From Anaerolineales bacterium UBA5195 (GTDB lineage: Bacteria > Chloroflexota > Anaerolineae > Anaerolineales > Villigracilaceae): 18,555 nucleotides of DNA. Below the pieces are notes generated by a model. It saw only the letters and a program-made list of their open reading frames with translations, was not told where the DNA came from and made no database searches. A program made the position numbers and the translations under genes. Location of the stretch: positions 1 through 18,555 of the forward strand of contig DHVZ01000081.1 of NCBI GenBank assembly GCA_002412925.1. The letters run 5' to 3'. Below are positions 13,761-18,555 of the stretch, in pieces. Position 1 is the first letter of the stretch; every line of letters begins with the position of its first letter.

Positions 13761-14456
13761 ATGCTCATTAAAGCCCTCTACTTTGACCTGGGTGGTGTCA
13801 TCGTCCGCACCGAGGATGAAACCTCGCGCACCCGCCTGGCCGCCGAGTTCGGCATGACTTACGCCGAGATGGACAAGTTCGTCTTTGAGTGCGAGACCGC
13901 GGCTATGGCCTCAATCGGTAAAATCACCGAAATCGAGCATTGGTTGGACGTGACCCGCCGCCTGAAGCGCCCGGAAAGCGAGATGCCCCGTTTGCGCGAC
14001 ACCTTTTTCGGCGGCGATGCGGTGGACCTGGATATCGTCAATTTACTGCGCTCTCTACGCAAAACGCACAAAACCGGCCTGATCAGCAACGCCTGGGATG
14101 GCCTGCGTCCGTGGATCGTCAGCCAGAAATTTGACGACGCTTTCGAGTACATGACCATCTCAGCCGAAATTGGTGTGGCCAAACCCGATGCGCGCATCTA
14201 CCAGCACGCGCTCGAAAAATTGGGTGTCCAGGCCAGCGAAGCGGTCTTTGTCGACGATGTCGAGAAAAACATTGTTGCCTGCGAAGCGCTCGGGATGCAC
14301 GGCGTACATTTCAAGTCGGCTGAACAAGCATTGGCAGACGTAAAAATATTATTGAACACCCAACCCGGACAAGCCGGAACCAAACAGGAAAACAAGGAGG
14401 AAAAGTTGTTCAACAGGACGAGACGCGAAGGCACCCTGCACAAGTCAAAGACTTGA
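13761..14456 (+). CDS. HAD-superfamily phosphatase (YihX/DLGG type)
   Basis: A 231-residue HAD hydrolase. Motif I is YFDLGGVIV with nucleophile D9; the second acid is replaced by glycine, as in the DLGG/DLGN branch of the family. Motif II is LISNAWDG, motif III is in GVAKPDARIY, and motif IV is VFVDDVEKNI. Such enzymes usually dephosphorylate small metabolites; the substrate is not evident. The start at 13761 follows GGAG (13750-13753). The fold should end near residue 200. The last 30 or so residues (from PGQAGTKQ) are charged and repetitive, unlike HAD proteins, and contain a strong Shine-Dalgarno-like AAGGAGG at DNA level (14394-14400). The stop may have been lost, so that the frame reads into former intergenic DNA. 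Confidence 0.88.
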   Translation: MLIKALYFDLGGVIVRTEDETSRTRLAAEFGMTYAEMDKFVFECETAAMASIGKITEIEHWLDVTRRLKRPESEMPRLRDTFFGGDAVDLDIVNLLRSLRKTHKTGLISNAWDGLRPWIVSQKFDDAFEYMTISAEIGVAKPDARIYQHALEKLGVQASEAVFVDDVEKNIVACEALGMHGVHFKSAEQALADVKILLNTQPGQAGTKQENKEEKLFNRTRREGTLHKSKT

Positions 14457-14604
14457 AAACGAGGTAAGCATAAAGCTTCATCAAGAAGAAGTGGCGACTT
14501 TCCCTGAAAAATATTTGAGCACGAGAAAGCATAGAATTAATTCTTTCCGCTTGGACAGATTTGCGATTAGATTGTTTACCTGCCTGAAAAGACGGAGTTG
14601 AACA

Positions 14605-14820
14605 ATGGACAAACTGCTTTCAGAACGTTTTGCTCAAGAACTGGATGGTGCGCCGGGTTGTTATGCCTAGGGGATGACTCATTATCTGTACCAACAGGGA
14701 ATACGTATCTTTGATTATGCAAAATTTGCGGAACCCTTGCGAGAACGCATTCGAGAGAATGCCGAGAAGTTGGCTGAAGCGCATGAAATAAAAGTCGTCA
14801 ATGGACCACTACGGCGTTGA
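14605..14820 (+). pseudogene. Remnant of a multicopy, probably mobile protein family
   Basis: One frame reads MDKLLSERFAQELDGAPGCY, alanine, TAG (14668-14670), then GMTHYLYQQGIRIFDYAKFA and PLRERIRENAEKLAEAHEI, ending at TGA 14818-14820. From memory this matches the N-terminus of a widespread family of roughly 400-residue proteins found in many near-identical copies per genome, which normally read ELDG, then a stretch like VLSCFDRxLIxGTLPG, then CYA(E/Q)GM. About 15 codons are therefore missing between ELDG and APGCYA, the E/Q codon has become TAG, and most of the C-terminal part is gone. Three independent lesions make this clearly non-functional. The surrounding sequence is also more AT-rich than the neighbouring genes. 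Confidence 0.7.
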
Positions 14821-14933
14821 AGTTACGTGAAGTGGTCGTCGTTCCCGCCCTTGCACAACCTGCCAATTTGCAAGCCTGATTCCTCGCTTTTTGTACAAGG
14901 ATTTAATTTCTGAGCTGCTGATCTTGCCTGTCG

Positions 14934-16451
14934 CTAAACCCGAACTGTGTAAGACAGCAAAATCCACTTGTTTTCCCCCAGTTCGCCCCATCCATTCAGC
15001 TCGCGGTAGATATCGACAATTTGATCTTTTTTCAGCGTTCCAACAACCGGATGCCCGGGATTGGGTCCATAACGGACGTTCAGGGTGGTTATCGTAACGC
15101 GGACTTTGCGCGACAGCCCAAAGCCAAGGCCGTTGCTGGGAATAATTGCGCTTCGTTCAGGGTTTGGGAATGGATTGGTAGCCACTTCTTTCCATGCCTG
15201 CCAGAAAACATTTAATGGATACGGGCGCGCGTTCCCAACAGCCGGGTCTGTGTAGAGCGGGTCGTGCAGATAGATATTTTTGATATCCATGCCTACTGCC
15301 ACTGCGAAGTGCGGCCCTTCAAACGATTTCTCGGTCAGGCCCGCATCGTGCAGCACCTTGTAGCGTAGCAACACGATCGACGGCTTGCCAGCCGCCAGCG
15401 CAACGAAAAGATCTTGCACCGAAAGCGTGGCGCGGAAATCTGTCAACAGACCAAGACTGCTCATCGCATTGCGCAATTGGGTCACTGTCAAGTATGGGTC
15501 GCCAGACAAAGCAAATTTTGTATAAAATTCATCAGGCGTCATCTGGATTTTAAGATAGGCTTGCAAGAGCATCACGGCTGAGGCCGCGCCGCAATCGTTG
15601 CGATGCGCCTCTGCCCCTGCCCCCAATTGTGAAACGTACGGCACAGGCAGCAAGACCACAGGTTTGAAAGCTGTGCTTGATGTATATTCAGCAGATTGAC
15701 CGGTATCGAGGTTTTCAACCTTATAGCGCATTGGCGTATTCCCGTCTGGAGCAGGAGTAGGTGTCGGGGTTGGGGTGGGAATGGGCACAGGCGTAGGTGT
15801 CGGAGTTGGGGTGGGCGCAGGAGTGGGGGATGAACCATCCGCGTTGACCAAAGCCGCCACCTCAAGGCGGAACTGTTCCATCGGGAAAGCCGGACCCGGG
15901 TCCCACTTTCGTTTGGGCGCGATATCATCGTGCCCGAGGATTTCGCGGAAACCGTAAGCCTTGATCAGCGCCGCCACCGCTTCTGCCGCAGTTTTTAATT
16001 GGATGTCGGTAAATTTATGCCAACCATAGACCACCCCCGGCGTGGATTTGTGCTCGGCTTTAATCACATCTGAGTCTGGATAAGCTTTCCCAAACGACGA
16101 AATCCACTGGTTGCCAACGCGTTTCATCATTCCAGCATTGTCAAGCTCGATCCCCACAGAGAAAGAATTCAGGTTGGTATATTTTTCCCATGCGCTGATA
16201 CCGGCATGCCAGCCGATCGTGTCAAAAGAGAGCAGTTGGACCACCTCACCACTGCGCCCGATGACAAGATGGGATGACACTTTGCTGGCCGGGTCAGCCA
16301 GCCAGCCCACCGCAGATGAAAGGCTTGATCCGGCAGTAAAGTGCATGATAACAAAGGCTTTTTCCTGAAGCGCGCCGCCATGGTTTGGCGATGTGACGAA
16401 TTTGACTGGCACATTGTTATCGAGAACGAGTCGATTATTGGCAATTTTCAT
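14934..16451 (-). CDS. N-acetylmuramoyl-L-alanine amidase / C39-like peptidase / SH3 fusion
   Basis: A 505-residue modular protein. Residues about 15-200 form an Amidase_2 (PGRP/AmpD-type) domain with zinc-ligand candidates H37 (MHFTAGSS) and H174 (LGHDDIAPKRKWDPG); it would cut the bond between N-acetylmuramic acid and the peptide. Residues about 208-235 are a Pro/Thr linker. Residues about 265-425 are a C39-like cysteine peptidase with C287 (NDCGAASAVMLL), H381 (GPHFAVAVGM) and D397 (LHDPLY). Residues about 449-505 look like a bacterial SH3 domain (LNVRYGPNPGHPVVGTL), often a cell-wall anchor. ATG at complement 16451 is the first plausible start. No signal peptide is visible, so export is unexplained. 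It is convergent with the island and divergent from the HAD gene. Confidence 0.9.
   Translation of the reverse strand: MKIANNRLVLDNNVPVKFVTSPNHGGALQEKAFVIMHFTAGSSLSSAVGWLADPASKVSSHLVIGRSGEVVQLLSFDTIGWHAGISAWEKYTNLNSFSVGIELDNAGMMKRVGNQWISSFGKAYPDSDVIKAEHKSTPGVVYGWHKFTDIQLKTAAEAVAALIKAYGFREILGHDDIAPKRKWDPGPAFPMEQFRLEVAALVNADGSSPTPAPTPTPTPTPVPIPTPTPTPTPAPDGNTPMRYKVENLDTGQSAEYTSSTAFKPVVLLPVPYVSQLGAGAEAHRNDCGAASAVMLLQAYLKIQMTPDEFYTKFALSGDPYLTVTQLRNAMSSLGLLTDFRATLSVQDLFVALAAGKPSIVLLRYKVLHDAGLTEKSFEGPHFAVAVGMDIKNIYLHDPLYTDPAVGNARPYPLNVFWQAWKEVATNPFPNPERSAIIPSNGLGFGLSRKVRVTITTLNVRYGPNPGHPVVGTLKKDQIVDIYRELNGWGELGENKWILLSYTVRV
15751..15830 (-). repeat. Pro/Thr-linker tandem repeat within the amidase gene
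   Basis: The plus strand shows two close copies of GTAGGTGTCGG(G/A)GTTGGGG (from about 15757 and 15793), with shorter related units around them. They encode the alternating Pro-Thr linker, residues about 208-234, between the amidase and peptidase domains. Such repeats vary in length by slippage between strains. Confidence 0.75.
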
Positions 16452-16506
16452 CGGTTCACCATCTCTTGCTTTCTGCCCAGGGCCATAAGTCTGTGGAAAC
16501 AATCCA

Positions 16507-16535
16507 ATTATGCACCCAATTTGGCAACTATACAA
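16507..16535 (-). promoter_or_regulatory. Putative promoter of the amidase gene
   Basis: On the minus strand, TTGTAT (complement of 16530-16535) lies 17 bases before CATAAT (complement of 16507-16512, five of six matches to TATAAT). Transcription would start near 16500, about 50 bases before the chosen ATG. The -35 box matches only three of six positions, so the call is tentative. The same 112-base gap must also hold the promoter of the divergent HAD gene. Confidence 0.35.
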
Positions 16536-16563
16536 CCCAATAAGGTTGGTAAAATCAGACCCT

Positions 16564-17220
16564 ATGTTAAAAGCGTTGATTTTTGATTTCGATGGGTTGG
16601 TGCTCGACACTGAAACGCCCGAATATGAGGCCCTGAACCAGGTCTATACCGAGTACGGGCAGAGCTTGCCCGTTGAAACCTATGGACTGGTTGTTGGATC
16701 GCAGTATAACCACGAATTCGAACCGGTGTCCCATTTACAGGATTTGATGGGAGAACCCCTGGATGCGGAGACTTTCTGGAAGAAAGTAAACCGGCATCGG
16801 TTGGAATTAATCGAGCAAAACCCGCTGCTTCCGGGGGTCGAGGCTTACCTCCGCGAGGGCAAGGCGCGGGGTTTGAAATTGGCCGTGGCCTCCAGTTCTC
16901 CGCATGCCTGGGTGGATGGACATCTCAAACGCCTCGGCCTGTTCCATTATTTCGACGTGATTATCTGCAAAGAAGATGTCGTTAATGTCAAACCCCACCC
17001 GGACCTTTTCCTCGCCGCCCTGGGCGCGCTCCACCTCGGCGCGGACGAAGCCGTCATCTTCGAGGACTCTGCCAACGGCGTGCTGGCCGCCCGCCAGGCC
17101 GGGATTCGCGTCATTGCGGTCCCCAATCCGATCACGCGTCACATGAAATTCGAAGGGGAAACGCTGCGCCTTCAATCCCTGGCTGACCTTTCGTTGGGTG
17201 ATTTGCTCAGGAAACTATAA
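16564..17220 (+). CDS. HAD-IA phosphatase, beta-phosphoglucomutase-like
   Basis: A 218-residue HAD with a helical cap. Motif I is IFDFDGLVLDTE (D8 nucleophile, D10 acid/base), motif II is VASSS, motif III is in NVKPHPD, and motif IV is VIFEDSANGV. The E-D-S-A-N-G-V pattern and cap placement suit the phosphoglycolate phosphatase / beta-phosphoglucomutase / sugar-phosphatase group; the precise substrate is unknown. The ATG at 16564 directly precedes motif I, as usual; an in-frame start at 16510 would add a tail that is not family-like. No Shine-Dalgarno is visible before the ATG, so the message may be leaderless or weakly translated. The desaturase gene follows 62 bases later. Confidence 0.92.
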   Translation: MLKALIFDFDGLVLDTETPEYEALNQVYTEYGQSLPVETYGLVVGSQYNHEFEPVSHLQDLMGEPLDAETFWKKVNRHRLELIEQNPLLPGVEAYLREGKARGLKLAVASSSPHAWVDGHLKRLGLFHYFDVIICKEDVVNVKPHPDLFLAALGALHLGADEAVIFEDSANGVLAARQAGIRVIAVPNPITRHMKFEGETLRLQSLADLSLGDLLRKL

Positions 17221-17282
17221 GGATAAAGAAGGTCGGTTTGCCGTACAATTAAGCTGCCGCTGTTTCTGTATAAGGAGCTTTT

Positions 17283-18317
17283 ATGACCCAGAGCATTTCC
17301 CCCATCCGCTGGCAATCGGTGATTGCCAAATACGCCGTACCCGACACCTGGCGAAGTATCTGGCAGATCATCAATTCGGCGGTCCCGTTTATCCTCCTGT
17401 GGGCGCTGATGGTCTTCAGCCTGCAAGTCGGTTACTGGTTAACGCTTTTACTATCCATTCCCACCGCTGGTTTCATGGTGCGGATGTTTATCATCTTCCA
17501 CGATTGCTGCCACGGCTCATTTTTCAAGGATCACCGCGCCAATGAGATCGTTGGCAATCTGTTGGGAATCCTCGTCTTGACACCTTTTTACCAGTGGAAA
17601 CGTGATCATTCCATCCATCACGCCACCGCTGGCGATCTGGACCGGCGCGGCACCGGCGACGTGCCAACGCTGACAGTGCAGGAATACATTGCCCTACCCT
17701 GGTATAAAAAAGTTGGTTATCGCATCCTGCGCAACCCACTGATCCTGTTCACGGTCGGCTCGTTTATTGACTTTGTCGTACTGCAACGTTTCCCCACGGC
17801 CAGCGCGGGCAAACGCGAGCGCACCAGCGTGCTGTGGACGAATGTCTCGCTGGCGGCGGTGGTTGTTTCGCTCATGGGGCTGGTCAGCTGGCAGACCTTT
17901 TTGCTGGTGGAAGTGCCAATTTTGCTGATCGCCACATCGGCAGGTGTTTGGCTTTTTTACGTCCAGCACAACTTTGACGGGACCTACTGGGAGCACCATG
18001 ACAAATGGGAATTTTTCACGGCCGCTATCAATGGTAGTTCATTCTACAAACTCCCCGGGATTCTAAATTGGTTCACCGGCAATATCGGTTACCACCACAT
18101 TCACCATCTTGGCCCGAAAATCCCAAATTATAAATTGCCGGTGGCATACAAAGAGAATCCCTTGCTCCAAATCCAGCCGTTGACCATCCCGAGAAGCCTG
18201 AAATCGCTCGGTTATCGTCTTTGGGACGAGGAGCGCAAGGTACTGGTCGGCTTCAACGCGCTGCGTAACTACACTACCCCCCGCAAGACTTCGGGGCAGG
18301 AGAGCGGAAGCGGATAG
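17283..18317 (+). CDS. Membrane fatty acid desaturase
   Basis: A 344-residue integral membrane desaturase of the acyl-lipid (omega-6/delta-12-like) type, which uses a di-iron centre and O2 to place double bonds in membrane acyl chains. The three histidine boxes are present: H73-D-C-C-H77 (HDCCHGS), H109-S-I-H-H113 (HSIHHA) and H271-H-I-H-H275, with the extra VQHNF block before the third. Hydrophobic segments at about 30-70, 90-105 and 185-230 fit four transmembrane helices. The ATG at 17283 has AAGGAG (17272-17277) five bases upstream. The gene implies at least occasional oxygen exposure. Regiospecificity cannot be assigned. A 14-bp hairpin follows the stop. Confidence 0.93.
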   Translation: MTQSISPIRWQSVIAKYAVPDTWRSIWQIINSAVPFILLWALMVFSLQVGYWLTLLLSIPTAGFMVRMFIIFHDCCHGSFFKDHRANEIVGNLLGILVLTPFYQWKRDHSIHHATAGDLDRRGTGDVPTLTVQEYIALPWYKKVGYRILRNPLILFTVGSFIDFVVLQRFPTASAGKRERTSVLWTNVSLAAVVVSLMGLVSWQTFLLVEVPILLIATSAGVWLFYVQHNFDGTYWEHHDKWEFFTAAINGSSFYKLPGILNWFTGNIGYHHIHHLGPKIPNYKLPVAYKENPLLQIQPLTIPRSLKSLGYRLWDEERKVLVGFNALRNYTTPRKTSGQESGSG

Positions 18318-18363
18318 GATTTCGGCAAACTGGTGAGTGCCAGCGGGATGCTGCATCTTTGCT

Positions 18364-18397
18364 CCAAAAGGGACACTACTCACAGTGTCCCTTTTGG
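18364..18397 (+). terminator. Hairpin terminator after the desaturase gene
   Basis: CCAAAAGGGACACT (18364-18377) and AGTGTCCCTTTTGG (18384-18397) form a perfect 14-bp stem with an ACTCAC loop, 46 bases after the stop. The A-tract in one arm and T-tract in the other would let it act in both directions. The T-tract lies inside the stem, so termination strength is uncertain. Confidence 0.65.
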
Positions 18398-18424
18398 TAT
18401 TGATTCCAGCTTCGTCTCAGGTCT

Positions 18425-18478
18425 GGCGGGTAAGTTATTCAATAACTTAAGCACAAGGGTTTCCAGGGTTTTCCCGCC
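18425..18478. repeat. Nested inverted repeat at the window end
   Basis: TAAGTTATT (18431-18439) and AATAACTTA (18441-18449) are perfect inverted repeats around one central C. Just outside, GGCGGG (18425-18430) is complementary to CCCGCC (18473-18478). No gene is recognisable from 18318 to 18555, so the site may belong to the control region of a gene beyond the window. Confidence 0.4.
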
Positions 18479-18555
18479 TGCCCCAATGGGCGCTTGCCCT
18501 AATGGGTTTACAGGGTATGGGGTGAAGAGTGCTGCATTTTGGGGTATGAGCGTGC

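Noticed and set aside
15751..15830. CRISPR-like or regulatory tandem repeat
   Set aside because: The repeat lies in frame within the amidase gene and simply encodes the Pro/Thr linker.
14934..16451. Part of a prophage lysis cassette
   Set aside because: No holin, tail, integrase or other phage gene is visible in the window, and the neighbours are ordinary metabolic genes.
16510..16563. Longer start for the HAD gene at 16510
   Set aside because: HAD proteins of this group begin a few residues before motif I, which fits ATG 16564.
16452..16610. N-terminal extension of the amidase on the minus strand
   Set aside because: The extra residues are not family-like, do not form a signal peptide and would overlap the divergent HAD gene; a promoter-like pair lies within it.
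17238..17274. Promoter for the desaturase (TTGCCG and TATAAG)
   Set aside because: The spacing of 25 bases is too long; the alternative TACAAT at 17244 lacks a -35 box. Not strong enough to list.

Overview
Origin and organism. The window is moderately GC-rich bacterial chromosome with dense, mostly plus-strand coding. It opens in the last two genes of a complex I operon (nuoM 3' part, nuoN). The protein style (NuoM/NuoN, tandem-GNAT proteins, a Pro/Thr-linked amidase) and the intergenic palindromes suggest an environmental Chloroflexota of the Anaerolineae type. That is inference from general resemblance, not a database result. There are no rRNA or tRNA genes, no CRISPR array and no intact insertion sequence. 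Layout. (1) 1-2451: nuoM, nuoN and a large terminator hairpin. (2) 2452-3464: a spacer, a frameshifted minus-strand gene remnant (2627-3139), then a plus-strand control region with a sigma70-like promoter (3119-3147), a 32-codon leader ORF with a strong Shine-Dalgarno, and two consecutive intrinsic terminators (3313-3342, 3366-3398). (3) 3465-14456: an all-plus-strand island with eight GNAT acetyltransferase genes carrying about 12 GNAT domains. Interleaved are an MFS exporter, a second short leader-like ORF with a weak terminator (5982-6160), a VOC/glyoxalase-fold protein, RtcB RNA ligase, a small CxxC zinc-ribbon protein and a HAD phosphatase. (4) 14457-14933: decayed sequence with a remnant of a multicopy protein family (internal deletion, in-frame TAG, truncated C-terminus). 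(5) 14934-16451, minus strand: a fusion of N-acetylmuramoyl-L-alanine amidase, Pro/Thr linker, C39-like cysteine peptidase and SH3 domain. (6) 16564-18317: a beta-phosphoglucomutase-like HAD phosphatase and a membrane fatty acid desaturase, closed by a 14-bp hairpin. How the genes may work together. The short spacers, one 8-nt overlap and single orientation suggest the island is read as one or a few polycistronic units. GNAT enzymes with an MFS exporter and a VOC protein are what an inducible small-molecule resistance or detoxification locus looks like. The leader ORF plus tandem terminators ahead of the first GNAT gene suggests transcription attenuation controlled by the ribosome. The two RimJ/RimL-like GNATs could instead modify protein N-termini. 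The tandem-GNAT proteins have the size and domain plan of mycothiol-synthase (MshD)-like proteins, but no substrate can be read from sequence. The gene at 11815 appears to have been added at the 3' end of rtcB, because a second, diverged rtcB 3' terminus lies on its far side.
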